A stretch of 64,000 nt of DNA from Madurella fahalii (GCA_029876055.1 CM056875.1:6721001-6785000); one strand, 5' to 3'; positions 21,684-33,716 are shown, numbered from the stretch's first letter. Notes: generated by a model from the sequence alone, not told the origin. Made by a program: numbers and translations.

Positions 21684-22347
21684 TATATATATATATAGGG
21701 TAAGATAGATATTGGTCATAAGGTTAGCTGAAGTCTCCCTCTCTCTCTATATAGAGTAAGAAGGCTACCTCTACGACTTAACCAAAACTGCATGCACTTT
21801 AACGGAACCACCACTATAAGATAGAGCTTAAAGAGCTGATTCTAATGATATATAGATCTATAGGATAGGATAGATAGTAGTTGCAAGGTTGGCCGAAGCC
21901 CCCCCTCCTCTCCTATATAGAATGAGAAGGTCACTACTATAACTCAACTAATACTGTATGCACTTTGACGGGACTACTACTGTAAGATAGAGCTTAAAGG
22001 GGTAATTCTAACGGTATATAGATCTATAGGGTAGGATAGATAGTGGTTGCAAGGTTAGCCGAAGTCCCCCCCCCCCTATATATAGAGTAGGAAGGCCACC
22101 TCTACAACTCAACCAAAACTGCGTGCACTTTAATGGGACCACTACTGTAAGATAGATCTTGAAGAGCTGATTCTAACAGTATATAGATCTATAAAGTAGG
22201 ATAGATAGTAGTTACAAGGTCAGCCAAAGTCCTCCCTTCTCTATATATATAAGTCAAAGAGTTAACCTCTATAACTCTACCAATATTGCCTGTACTTCAA
22301 CGAGACTACTACCAATAGAACCGCCGTAAAGAGGGCTATCTAACGGT
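21684..22347 (+). repeat. Four-copy ~165-bp AT-rich tandem repeat
   Basis: Units start at about 21684, 21849, 22015 and 22180 with spacing 165-167 bp. Each begins TATATAGATCTATAGG or close to it, then GATAGATAGTGGTTGCAAGG, a C-rich run, and GCACTTTAACGGGACC. Copies differ mainly by transitions, as RIP would give. A fifth, much weaker copy may precede the array (about 21490-21680). Confidence 0.85.
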
Positions 22348-22550
22348 ATAAATATTATCTATCCTACTTAATATCTTCTATTTTGTTGTGACGTGAGGGC
22401 TAATTTTGTTCGCAACGGCCTCAGACCAGCTGGCGTGAGTTTTGTCAATGCGATTTGATTGGCTTATTTAAGTGGGTCTATAAAAGTGGGTCAACAGGTA
22501 CAAGCGGTGCCTCACGCCCAGCAGGTCTGAGCATCTGAGACTACCCTGGG

Positions 22551-23123
22551 CCTAAGTATTACAAGGCCGCGGACCAAGTCCTCCACTACCTACATCACAT
22601 ACGCAAAATGGCCCTGCAATTAGGGGGTGGCGATGACTACGTTGTTGCTAGCGATGCCTCCTTTGCCGATAACAGCCTTGATCGAAAGAGCTCTCAGGCG
22701 TACGCCATGAAGTTGTTTGGTGGGCTTGTGGGTTGGAGGGCCAATAAGCAAGAAACCGTTACCATATCTACTATAGAGGCTGAATTACTGGCCTTGGTAT
22801 AGGCCGCTAAAGAGTCTCTCTTCGTAAGCCGACTACTGGCCGAACTGTCAGTCAAACTGGACGACCACTACATCAAGATTTAGTGTGACAATCAGCAGAC
22901 TATACGACTTGTCACGGCTGAAGTGGCTACCCTCCAGACCCGACTACGGCACGTGGATATTCACAACCACTGGTTGCGCCAGGAAGTGGCAAGCAAGAAA
23001 ATCAAGGTGGAATACACGCCCTCAGCCAAGATGATGGCAGACGGGTTAACTAAGGCTCTTAACTATCCTTTACACCAAAGATTCATCAAGCAGCTAGGAC
23101 TGATACAGCTACCCAGTCTGTAA
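22551..23123 (+). mobile_element. Ty1/Copia retrotransposon 3' remnant (RNase H end of pol)
   Basis: One reading frame encodes the C-terminal reverse-transcriptase/RNase H part typical of Copia: DQVLHYLHHIRKMALQLGGG, YVVASDASFADN, GWRANKQETVTISTIEAELL, then RHVDIHNHWLRQEV and YTPSAKMMADGLTKAL. Two in-frame TAG codons (22800-22802 and 22881-22883) replace Gln and probably Trp codons, consistent with RIP. Gag, protease, integrase and most of the reverse transcriptase are missing upstream, so the element cannot move on its own. Confidence 0.92.
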
Positions 23124-23171
23124 GAGAGAAGTCCAGATTCAAGCTCCTGATGGGTTGAATCTGAGGGAGTA

Positions 23172-23398
23172 TGTCAAAAGGGTTAGGTGCCAGTCCAAAG
23201 GATCAGGATTACAGGATCTAGTACAGGAGCCAAACCCATGTACTCTAGTCAGCTAAGGCAGGCTGGTAGCTGACTGTGCCACTGTACAGACGTTATCCTG
23301 TACGTGTATCTCGTATATTAAAGGAACAAGCTCTCTAGCAGAGATAGAGAAGCAATACGGACAATCAAAGACAAGACACATAAGATCCTCAACTGTCA
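23172..23398 (+). repeat. 3' LTR of the Copia remnant
   Basis: Begins TGTCAAAAGGGTTAGGTGCC directly after a purine-rich CTGAGGGAGTA (likely polypurine tract) and ends CAACTGTCA, giving the expected TG..CA ends and a 227-bp length. The 5' LTR is not in the window, so target-site duplication cannot be tested. Confidence 0.7.
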
Positions 23399-25068
23399 TT
23401 TCCCCACGATTCAGAGGTGCCGTGTTTCCGACAAGTAGACCTATTAGCGTAGATTTTTAGTTTTCGCCAACCTGTCAGCGAGAATGATAGCATTGCAAAG
23501 CGACCTGCTTAAAATCGAGTATAGAACATATTCGATGTGTTTTCGTTGTCAGTGGCAATTCAACGGCGTCAGTTCCTTATGGTTAGCTTAAAACCCGCGA
23601 CCTTTTCGTCCATTCGCGCTCACAATCCGATGAGAGATGGCTTTAGAGTGAGGCGGGAATGATATTTCGACTTACACTTACGGAGAGGCTCATACCTAGG
23701 ATAGAATTGGACAATTGCCACCGTTCACCGCACCTCCCGTCAAGAGCCCGATCAGGGTGCCGTGGCGTGGCGTCAAGCGGAAAATCAGGGCGCCAGAAGT
23801 GGGCGGCCAATTGGATAGCTGGCATTCTCCTGCCCCGTGAGCTCGATTCCACTAGAGCTGCGATGCTGCCCAATGCAGGGGGCGGCGAATTGGCCGGTGA
23901 AACTTGGCTAAAATCTAAACCCGGGTTCTGCTGTTTGTTGTAATCGACATCATACTCGAAAGCCCCGCTAATCCTACATGCGGCGAGCAGAGCACGAGCG
24001 GGCGGTATACTGCCGTTCTTGGTCGACTTGACGGGACTTTATCTAACGGATGTAGAAACATTTTTCCCATCATAAGAGGAAGCGCCCCGGACACGTCATA
24101 GATGTACAAGACATGATCAAAGCTTAAACAGTTTTATTACCGAGGTCTTACCGTGTCAAGAGACAAGGTCGCTCAGTACCAACAGCACCCATCCTTACCT
24201 GGCCTTCATCCGTCACCAGCCAGGCGTGCAGCGCCAAAAGCGATGGTGAGTCCCAACAAGACAACCTACTAGTGTTGCAGAGTATCGGCAGGGCTTCGGG
24301 CACCGAGGATTTCTCTATTCAAGAGCGGTTAGGTGGCTTGTATGCATTGTTGACGTGGACGGGAGAACAAGGTAGTAAGCTTCCTGTTCGTAGAGAAGAC
24401 AACTAAGTCGCCGTACCCACTTACCGGACACCCCACATTTCGGACAGCCTGTAAGACAGCAAGACTCCGCCAGAACCCACACTCATGAAATTACCTCTCC
24501 TTTGCCCGGGCTTATATCCAGGAAACCATTGAACTACTGGATCAGTGCAGAATCATCGTGGACATCTTAGTGCACCCACATACCCATCAAACAAGGTGGA
24601 GGGCAGACACAGGCAAGGCTAGCCGACACCTCTACAAATCGGGTCCCTGTACGCCAGACAAGGTTAACACAGCATGTGCAGATAGAGTTATCTCTGACCA
24701 GAGGGGGAGTGCTTTGAACGCAAGAAAGGCAGATTCACGGTGCGAGATACGCACTTAACTGTTGAAAGTGACACAAATGGGGCACGATATGTTACATGCA
24801 AGAGGCATCGCCGATAACATGATCACCCCTCGAACTCGAGGATATACGCGGCTAAGTAGTGCAGATTTAGAGCGCCGTGACGTTGGCATACCGTGTCAAT
24901 CTGTGTGAGTCTTCCCGGAAAAACAGTGCCAAACGAATGAATTTCTGTTGGTGGTGCCAGTACGCTATTAGTTACTGTCTTGCCTGAATCGTGTCATCCT
25001 CCTTCGATGAATTTTAGCAAAAGCAACTGCCAGTCAGTGCTAGTGGGTCAACCCAGTCGCAGTACGTT
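23399..25068. other. Intergenic, no gene recognised
   Basis: Only short frames without recognisable motifs, no credible splice-joined frame and no repeat that I can match elsewhere in the window. Confidence 0.6.
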
Positions 25069-25690
25069 AAGTCTTTGGACTTTGAAGTCGCTGTCATCGA
25101 CAGATGGCTACAAGCCTGAGACTGCTCCAACTCTCACTTCAATTGCCGAGCGGCCTAACAACCGAACTGGATGCCGCACCGAGTTGTCGCCGTGAACCAA
25201 ACAAACGCCAACGCAGACAACGACGACAACGGCACCATAAGCCCAATTGACATCATCGCCCTTTCCTCCCCCCTCCACGATCGACGTCACATGGCCCTTA
25301 GCCACTGCTAGGGCACCACCATACCCGCCTCGGCTAAAATCATCATCACCACCCCCCGGGACACCTCCATCCGGGAAGAGGCGCCCACAATCCCCGACTT
25401 CCCCGGCACCCTCACCGACGCCATCGCCCTCGCCCACCGCCTGCGCATCCCCCGTCACTGGATCGACTCCCCCCGCATCATCCAAGACGATCCCGTGCAG
25501 ATGGGACAGGCCTATGTCCACGCACATTTCACTCCTGCGTCCGCCTCCGCCTAGGACCGGGCCCAAGGCTGCCATCACTCAATGGGGAGCTGGAGGTTGA
25601 GTGGTACAAGTTGCTGATGGATCATATTCGGCTGAGATTTCCTAAAAAAAAGACACGCATATCTTCCCGTTATAGGGTGTATAGCGAGGG
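25069..25690 (+). pseudogene. Relic of a HET-domain gene
   Basis: In one frame from 25069 to 25554 the translation follows the HET layout: DFEVAVIDRWLQA, then MPHRVVAV (the usual LPTR-V-DV position), HMALSHC-stop-G (the YVALSHCWG motif with the Trp codon now TAG at 25309-25311), GTLTDAIALAHRLRIP, WIDSPRIIQDD and MGQAYVHAHFTPA. Further stops are at 25117-25119 (TGA), 25156-25158 (TAA) and 25552-25554. After a jump to another frame, EVEWYKLLMDHIRLRF (from 25587) matches the W-Y-x-V-x-x-Y segment that follows HET domains, implying an internal deletion. It is clearly non-functional. The stops mostly fit C-to-T or G-to-A change. Confidence 0.82.
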
Positions 25691-26422
25691 AAGCCCAGTC
25701 GCGGGGTCGGAATGGCGAGTACTAGTAGTGTTGTGCTGGCTTACGGCAAGAGCATGAAGAGAGGGGCGGGGGACTGCGGTGAGTCGTGTTCTAGCGTCAA
25801 AGCAGAGCGCGACGATCCGCTGGCGTGCCGCAGGTGAAGGGTTGTAGGAAGGATCGATATACGGTGCCGCCCCGGTCTCGGGCGCTGATCAGGGTTCAAG
25901 TAGTACCGCTTTGGGAGCCCAAGAAAGACAAGGGGGAGTCGATAGCGAGGATGGCGATGGGGAGATGACAGCTTCAAGAGGTACTGAACATGGAGGCGTC
26001 ACGTCGAGTAGGTCATTATGGAATGATCACAGTGGGATACCCCGGATTACCGGCGGGTTTGAGAAGGGGTCCTTAGTCCGGGCCGTAGCTCATTCCACGT
26101 AGGCTGTATCCGGAGGTAACATCCATGATCTTAAGAGCAGCGGCGTTAGGTTCGACGACCCGTTGGACTACGCAGACGAGGGTTCGTTTCGCGTTGCGCC
26201 GCGGGTTGCATGGTGAAAGGAGTGTTGGGTTGTCACAACGGGTGGACAAGCCTTAGCAAGCCGATATGCGACTGGGAATTGCTATTATAGAGGAGACATC
26301 GTGGCGGGAGATCTCGACGAAGGACATAGTTATTGCACGAGAAGCACTAGGGGCTTGTGTCGGGGACATACCAGCACAATTTCCGTGATGTGCGCTTAGG
26401 AAAGCCTCTCTATCCCGGCGAC
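25691..26422. other. Intergenic, no gene recognised
   Basis: Nothing identifiable. The small frames here (for example 25911-26102) show no conserved motif. Confidence 0.55.
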
Positions 26423-27447
26423 TCATGGACCCGCCCTATTCGCATTCGGCGCCGCCTCACTCCATACAGGCCCGCCAGGGGCGACGTAGTTAACTTGGCC
26501 CTGCTGTATCCTCCAGAGTGCGGTGAGGATCTGAAGTTTTACACGAACCACGTTAGCTAATGACTAAAGTGCGCAAGGGAACATCCCCACTTACACCCGG
26601 ATCGTCCGCTTTATACGCTCCTGGGAGTGCAATGCCCTGCGGCAATTGTGTGTTGCCGCCCTGCGTGACGCGAATCTGTGTGCAACTCGGGTAGAACTGG
26701 GCTCCCATCCGTGTTTCTGCCACATGCAACCCCAATATTTCGTGCCTGAGAAGGTACTCGCCCGGTGCGAGCTTTGGGGGAATGGTCACCGACCATTTGG
26801 CTCCTTGCTCACGAAGTAGGTCGGACGCCCAAGGTGGCCTGGCCGACGGGTTGTACGATAGCTGCTCGATCTTAACCCACACATTGCCTGTGTCGCCTTT
26901 GAATGACTTGCAGTCGTCGTTGGGGCAGTGGGCGAGGTATCTGGTTATAGGGAGGGAACATTAGATAGGGCCTTCTGGCAAAAGTGACGAGACAACTCAC
27001 GTCATTACCGGGCCGCTGTGTGAGCTGCCCCATTGGTCCCAATTCAGCTGGCTGGCAATCAATCTTTATCAGCACCCGAGAATTAGTGTGCGGCAAGAGG
27101 TCATACACTTTGTCGCCGGCCTTGAGCTCAATTACCCCTTCGGCGGGAGTATTTCCCCCTGCACCACAGCTGGTTGTATTCCATCAGTGATTGCTATTTG
27201 CGCATCCTCGGTAATCGGAAGCAACATACGTTATATCCTTAGAGGTGAAGTCAGGCACCGGGCCATTGTTGGCGAGCTTGCGCGCGTATCGGACCGGAGT
27301 AGGGTTGACGTAGTTGTCCTGGCCAACCTGCCAAGCGAGGTAGTTCTTCCCATTGACGGTTATGCTCTTGAGAAAGCCATGGCCAGCCGTCAGGCTGGCG
27401 AAGGTGGTGAGAACCAAGGCAACGGATACCAGAGGGGCCATATTCAT
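26423..27447 (-). CDS. AA9 lytic polysaccharide monooxygenase
   Basis: Secreted copper monooxygenase that oxidatively cleaves cellulose or related glycans. Five exons: 27447-27230, 27169-27107, 27051-27001, 26940-26595, 26530-26423. They sum to 786 nt (261 aa). A signal peptide (MNMAPLVSVALVLTTFASLT) precedes the mature N-terminus HGFLKSITVNG, whose His is the first copper ligand. The second ligand His lies in WGSSHSGPVMTYLAHC, and the axial Tyr with its partner Gln in GAQFYPSCTQI. The usual Cys residues are present, and VIELKAGDKV is a typical AA9 string. The last exon gives GPVWS, a common AA9 ending. There is no CBM1 or linker, so this is the single-domain form. Substrate preference cannot be read from the sequence. 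Confidence 0.95.
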
Positions 27448-29481
27448 CGAGAGCGTATGACTGACCGATCTTTGTATGAGTCCAAAAGATCGATGGGAGG
27501 AGCAATCTCAAAAGGTGTTGGTGCCTTCTTATGCCGGATCTGAGATGAGAGCTAGCGTCATATCGGACACCCGAGAAGGCTGGACGACACTTGTGGTTGT
27601 TTCGTCTTGACTCTCTACGAGCAAAGAGTAAGGTTCTCTGATTGGACGGATTAATTTAACACTGCCTGAGATTGGCTGCTAACCTGCCCAACGGGGTAGT
27701 AGCATCCGCGGTTGTCAATACTTGGTTAATAAACAGAATTCGGTAGTAGCAGGTCGCCGCGACACTTCCAGATGAGTCTGGTCCAGGCGACCGCCCGTGC
27801 AACAATGCCTTTCAGCATTGACGAAAAACCGGTCATAATTACTAGAAGATCTCCAGCTGCCTCGAGGCTGGGCGTGGTTCGACGGCGCTACCCAGTGAGC
27901 AGCAGTTCTGGGGCTAAACATCAGCCTAAGGAAATAGCTATAATTGGTAAATTGACCCAGCTCGTTGATGTTATTCTCATACGTGTCATCTCCATCATTG
28001 TTACCTCTATTGGCATCTCGGCGTGTAAGAAATTATCGAAGAGTGAATTGAGGGTTTGAATGCTTCGATTTTTAACATCATCGTCGTAGCTATTGCAGCA
28101 ATTGGAGAAGGGCCAGCAGCTTTAAGGTTTCCCAATTCCATGATTCCCAGCAGCACCTAATATGGCTGCGGGGGAATCCTAGTAGAGAAACCGGGATGAT
28201 CTATCCATTAATAACCAGGAAAGGAAATAAGCCCCTTATGAAGTTCGTTCATTCAAGCCGGGTGCACGCATGCTACCTTCGCTGAATTCTGCGCGTTGTG
28301 GGAATTGATTGGGTGATGGCTGGGTCGGCACGTCAATGACGCCCGACAACCAGTTTGTTAGGTACCTCCTTACACAAAACCGGTGCAATTTCAGTCAACA
28401 GCTTGTGTTAAAGATCAGAAAAAAACAAAAATAAAAGGCCAACTTGGAGTAAAACTGGCCACGTGCCCCCGAAACACGTGAGAGACGTTGCCCAAGAATC
28501 CAGGGCTTAAGACTTAAGGGTGGGCTTCCAAAAGGTAGGAAGTAGTGTGGGGACCGGAAAATGTCTCATAAAAATGGGCTTTCGGCGAAGAGATTCAAGA
28601 GCGGAAAGAACGGCTAATAAGGCCCCATGGAAAGACGTTTTGTGGAATGTGAGGAATCCAAATCGTCCAAACATTTCGCCCTCGTCTTGGGATACCTAAG
28701 GTACAGTACCTTCCGGTTGATGGTCGGCTTCAATCGGGATAAGGCTCGTGGCTAGGTACTTTGTGCGAGCCTGTCTGGGTGAAGCGCAGAGCCCTGTGCA
28801 GTGGTGCTGTGCGTTGTTTTTGTGCCGAGTTGCGCCCTGTTATGGCCGCCGGTTGGTGTAACGTCTCCAGCGGGTGGAAGGATGGGATAATGGCAGTCGA
28901 GCTGACGGACAACCGGGTCAGGCGGGCTGGGCATTGGCTTCGCTGCAGTTATCTGCATGCTTGGACATTGGAGCGACCCCGCCCCCGCACTGAGACCCCA
29001 GGAATCGCCGGTTTCGATCACGTTGCCACCTTGGCACCGCTCGGCAGGCCGGCGAGTCGACCCATCCAACAAGCTCTGGAGAGCCCCTCAGGAAGTTGCA
29101 TGGCGAGCATGGTTAGTTACCCGCCGGGTATTTCTGGAGCCGCTGCTGGAACAAGGGTTGAGACGAGACCGGGGCCCCGCAGGGGTAGAGCGGGGTAGGT
29201 TCGCACTGAAGCCAGCATCCCGGCAGGCACCGTCAAACAAACTGCTCCCCCTCCGCTCCTCACCGCATGTCTCGGGTGGAATCTCCTCCATGGCTTGATC
29301 GTCTGCGACTAAAGTTGTGCATGTCGCGTAGGCCAGGCACGCTGTAGCACGCAAGCAGATCGGTTTTCAACAAACTCGCCCTCGCCGACGTCACTGGCTG
29401 TCGCGTCGCGTCTGCATGTGAACAAATGATCACGCCCCCCCTTGCCTGCCTTGACGGCGCAAGCGTTCGAAGGCGACCATA
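27448..29481. promoter_or_regulatory. Divergent spacer between LPMO and transhydrogenase genes
   Basis: About 2 kb without a recognisable gene. Two CACGTG E-boxes sit 15 bp apart (28460-28465 and 28475-28480), candidate sites for bHLH factors. A TACCTAAGGTAC palindrome lies near 28692. The part closest to the transhydrogenase start becomes GC-rich. Confidence 0.5.
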
Positions 29482-32400
29482 ATGTCGCGCTCTATCCTCC
29501 GGCCGGCATTGGCCTGCAGTGCTGTGCGCGTCCCTCGATCCGCCGGACACGTTTCTCTTCAGACGGCAGCCCGTGTCCTCGGTGAGCGCGCCACGGCCAC
29601 CTGAGCCCTCAATTGGAGCTGCAGAGTCCTAATTCGAGCTACAGACTCGGTTTCCGTCCGCTCCGGCGCTGTCGCTGGGCACCAGCGAGCCTGGCACAAC
29701 ACTCTGCGGAGAGAGCGGCCAACCCCGTCCGCCCTAGCGCTCACTGTCCCGAAGCTTCAGTCTCTGCAGCTCGTTCGCCACGCCTCCGTCGTGACTGGTA
29801 GCCCGTCTCAACCGTCTTCTAGTGGCGCCTCGGCGACCGAGGCCCCAGTTGTGCTGCCGCCTACTACTCCTTACTCCCAACTATCCATAGGAGTGCCCAA
29901 GGAGACGTATCCCAATGAACGTCGCGTAGCGCTCTCGCCGCAAAATGTCGCCCTCTTGCTCAAGAAGGGGTTCGCCAAGGTTCTGGTCGAGAAGGGCGCG
30001 GGCGCCGAGGCCGACTTCCTTGATGACGCCTACGCCACCGCCGGGGCAACTCTTGTCGATGACGCCTCTTCTGTCTGGAAACAGGCAGACATTGTGCTCA
30101 AGGTGCGGGGGCCCAGCGCTGCCGAAGCCGACAGCGTCAAAGAAGGTCAGACCATTATCAGCTTCCTCCAGCCGATGCAGAACAAGGCCTTGGTCGAGAA
30201 GCTCGCCAGCCGAAAGGCCGTGGTATTTGCCATGGATATGATCCCGCGCATCTCCCGAGCCCAGGTTTTCGACGCGCTGAGCAGCATGGCCAACATTGCC
30301 GGTTACAAGGCGGTGCTCGAGGCGTCCAACAACTTTGGTCGCTTCTTGACCGGCCAGGTCACGGCTGCAGGCAAAATCCCGCCGTGCAAGGTCCTTGTCA
30401 TCGGCGCTGGTGTCGCTGGGCTGAGCGCCATCGCCACTGCTAGGAGACTCGGGGCGATTGTTCGTGGGTTTGACACACGTTCTGCTGCTCGGGAACAGGT
30501 CCAGTCTCTTGGCGCGGAATTTGTCGAGGTCGACATCAAGGAAGAGGGAGCTGGCGCAGGCGGTTACGCTAAAGAGATGTCCAAGGAGTTCATCGAGGCT
30601 GAGATGAAGCTCTTCACCGAGCAGGCCCGAGAGGTGGACATCATCATTACCACAGCGCTGATCCCCGGAAAGCCCGCACCCAAGCTCATCACCAAGGCCA
30701 TGATCAAGATTATGAAGCCCGGGTCCGTTATCGTCGATCTCGCGGCTGAAGCCGGCGGAAACTGTGAAAAGACCGAACCCGGCAAGCTGGTTACATACAA
30801 GGACGTCAAGATCATTGGTATGTTATGTTGCACTGAGCTTACGAGTTTGTCTGACACCCCTCAGGGTATACCGATTTCCCATCGAGGCTGCCGACTCAAT
30901 CTTCCACCTTGTACTCGAACAACATTACCAAGTTTTTGTTGTCGATGGCGCCAAAGGACAAGGAATACGGTATCGACTTGACAGACGAGGTTGTCCGAGG
31001 CGCAATCGTCACAATGAAGGGCGAGATCCTTCCGCCTGCTCCTCGACCAGCTCCGCCCCCACCCCCAGCTGCTGCGCCAACCGCCGCCAAAGACGCCGAA
31101 GTTGTTGCCGTGACGCCGTTCCAGAAGACCTCGCGCGAGGTTGCATTGGTGACCGGCGGTATGGGCACCGCTCTCGCCTTGGGCAAGCTCACGGGGCCTC
31201 TTTTCATGGGCAACGCATTCACCTTCGCTTTGGCATCGCTCATCGGATACCGAGTTGTGTGGGGTGTTGTACCCGCGCTGCACTCGCCACTCATGAGCGT
31301 AACCAACGCCATATCTGGGATGGTCGGTGTTGGCGGTCTGTTCATTCTCGGTGGAGGTTACCTTCCCGAGACCATTCCCCAGCTGTTCGGCGCAGCTTCG
31401 GTCCTGCTCGCGTTCGTCAACGTTGCTGGCGGTTTCGTCATCACGAAGCGCATGCTGGACATGTTCCGCCGTCCAACCGACCCGCCCGAGTATCCCTGGC
31501 TCTATGCTGTCCCTGGCGTGCTTTTCGGTGGCGGATTCCTCGCAGCAGCGTCAACAGGAGCTGCTGGGCTGGTTCAAGCGGGATACCTCGTGAGCTCTGT
31601 GCTCTGCATCACCTCGATCTCCGGTTTGGCTTCTCAGGCAACGGCTCGCATGGGAAATATGCTAGGAATGCTTGGTGTGGGGAGCGGCGTGCTCGCCTCG
31701 CTTCTCGCTGTCGGGTTTTCTCCCGAAGTCTTGACGCAGTTCGGAGGTCTAGCGGCCATCGGCAGCATCCTTGGGTTCTTGATCGGAAAGCGCATCACCC
31801 CCACCGACCTCCCCCAGACAGTAGCCGCACTCCACTCGGTTGTCGGTCTCGCTGCGGTTTTGACCAGCATCGGCAGTGTCATGGCTGATTTGGCCCATGT
31901 CTCAACGCTCCACCTCGTCACTGCCTATCTGGGCGTCTTGATCGGTGGCATCACCTTCACGGGCTCCATCGTGGCTTTCCTGAAGCTCGCCGGCAAGATG
32001 TCGTCACGGCCGCTGATCTTGCCCGGCCGACACGTGCTCAACTCCAGCCTCCTTGCTACCAACGTCGCCACCATGGGTGCTTTCGTAACCATGGGCCCCA
32101 GCTCGCCTCTGATTGCTGCTGGCGCACTTGCCGCCAACACTGCCCTATCCTTCCTCAAGGGTTATACCACCACCGCCGCCATTGGTGGCGCCGATATGCC
32201 TGTGGTCATCACCGTCCTGAACGCGTACAGTGGCTTCGCTCTCGTCGCGGAAGGCTTCATGCTCGACAACCCCCTGTTGACCACTGTCGGAGCCCTCATC
32301 GGTGTATCCGGTTCGATTCTGTCATACATTATGTGCGTCGCCATGAACCGCTCGCTCGTAAATGTTCTCTTCGGAGGCATCGCCGCTCCAGCCGCAACAG

Positions 32401-33072
32401 ACTTCAAGGTCGAAGGAAGCGTAACCCAGACCAATGTCGAGGAGACTGCGGAGGCGCTCACCAACGCAGAATCGGTGATCATCGTCGTCGGCTACGGCAT
32501 GGCGGTGGCCAAGGCGCAGTACGCGATCTCGGACATCACGCGCATGCTGCGTTCTAAGGGCATCAAGGTGCGGTTTGCCATCCACCCGGTCGCCGGTCGC
32601 ATGCCAGGGCAGTGCAATGTCCTTCTCGCGGAGGCCAGCGTGCCGTACGATATTGTGCTGGAGATGGACGAGATCAATGACGACTTTGGTGAGACGGACG
32701 TGACGCTCGTCATCGGTGCCAACGACACGGTCAATCCGATCGCCCTTGAACCGGGCAGCCCGATCGCCGGCATGCCGGTCCTGCACGCCTGGAAGAGCAA
32801 GCAGGTGGTTGTCATGAAGCGCAGTCTGGCAAGCGGTTACGGTAAGAAGCCCTGGGAGCTAGATACGGAGTTTTCGCTGAGATGATTGACCGTGGTACAG
32901 CCGATGTTCCGAACCCGATGTTTTACATGCCAGGAACGAGGATGTTGTTCGGAGACGCGAGGGTCACGACGGAAGGTGAGTTGCCGTGGCGCCCAATAGT
33001 GACACGGATTGTAACTGACGCATTCACTCCACAGCCATCAAGGCAGCTATCGAAACCCGACTCAAGAATTAG
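29482..33072 (+). CDS. NNT: NAD(P) transhydrogenase, mitochondrial proton-pumping
   Basis: Inner-membrane enzyme that reduces NADP+ with NADH at the expense of the proton gradient, supplying mitochondrial NADPH. Exons 29482-29581, 29645-30817, 30865-32841, 32901-32975 and 33035-33072 sum to 3363 nt (1120 aa). The Arg/Ser-rich start MSRSILRPALACSAVRVPRS looks like a mitochondrial transit peptide. Domain I (NAD binding, about 95-470) begins IGVPKETYPNERRVALSPQN and carries VLVIGAGVAGLSAIATARRL. A Pro-rich linker and about 13 membrane segments (domain II) follow, then domain III (NADP binding) with VIIVVGYGMAVAKAQ, HPVAGRMPGQCNVLLAEA and GANDTVNPIA. The fused dI-dII-dIII order is the usual fungal and animal one. 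Introns are 47-63 bp with consensus GT..AG ends. Confidence 0.96.
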
Positions 33073-33716
33073 TAGGATTGCCGGCAGATATAGAGCCCGT
33101 ACATACGCATGTTCTCCCTCTCTCGAGGCCGTGTCTCTTTCTTAGAGCAAGATCCTGTCGCATGCATCCGTTGGCGGAATTGACATTCTTCTAGACGCGA
33201 GTAGAGGGCGGCTAGATCGTCGTTGTTAGCACCTTTCCTTCATTGTTATTGTTATTGGTTTTAACCAACGACCACGTGTCTGAGGTACTTCAAGTTGTCT
33301 TGTTTCATTTTTTTTTCGTTTGTTTGCGCAGATATCTGTATCATTGCTGCCACGTGCTTTGAACCGACCATGAGCAAGGGGATCACCTACCGTAGTTATA
33401 CTGTAGATAGGAAGCACCTGTTCTACGTCCTGCTTATTATACATGCTACAATCGCACAGTCGTGCCAACTCCTTTATCGAGTCGCAAGATTTGCACCAAA
33501 AACCGTGCGTCCCCTTGAGTACTCGGGCAACACCTAGGGAGCTTACCCAATAGCCGTTGTAGATCAGTACCCGATACCCTCAAAGCAAGACAGCAGCCGG
33601 AGCAAAAAGCAAACACTGTGGACTAAATCGGTTACATTGAACGGCAGTCTATTGACCACAACGGCAGCATATGTACACGTCCAAACCCAACCTCCAGCTG
33701 TTTCCTACCGCCGTTT
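33073..33716. other. Convergent 3' spacer
   Basis: Lies between the 3' ends of the transhydrogenase (plus) and the complex I gene (minus). No gene or repeat recognised; presumably both 3' UTRs. Confidence 0.6.

Larger units (their letters stand above)
19938..22550. other. Gene-free, repeat-rich, partly RIP-like DNA
   Basis: No gene could be built. It holds copies of the dispersed ~80-bp repeat (20011-21237), then very AT-rich sequence (about 21380-22400) containing a ~165-bp tandem array, ending at the Copia remnant. Confidence 0.7.

Noticed and set aside
25247..25600. Proline/serine-rich 117-codon protein
   Set aside because: Other-frame reading of the HET relic; the HET frame explains the sequence better.
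30764..31888. 374-codon plus-strand frame
   Set aside because: Out-of-frame shadow of the transhydrogenase, Arg/Ser-rich with no domain.
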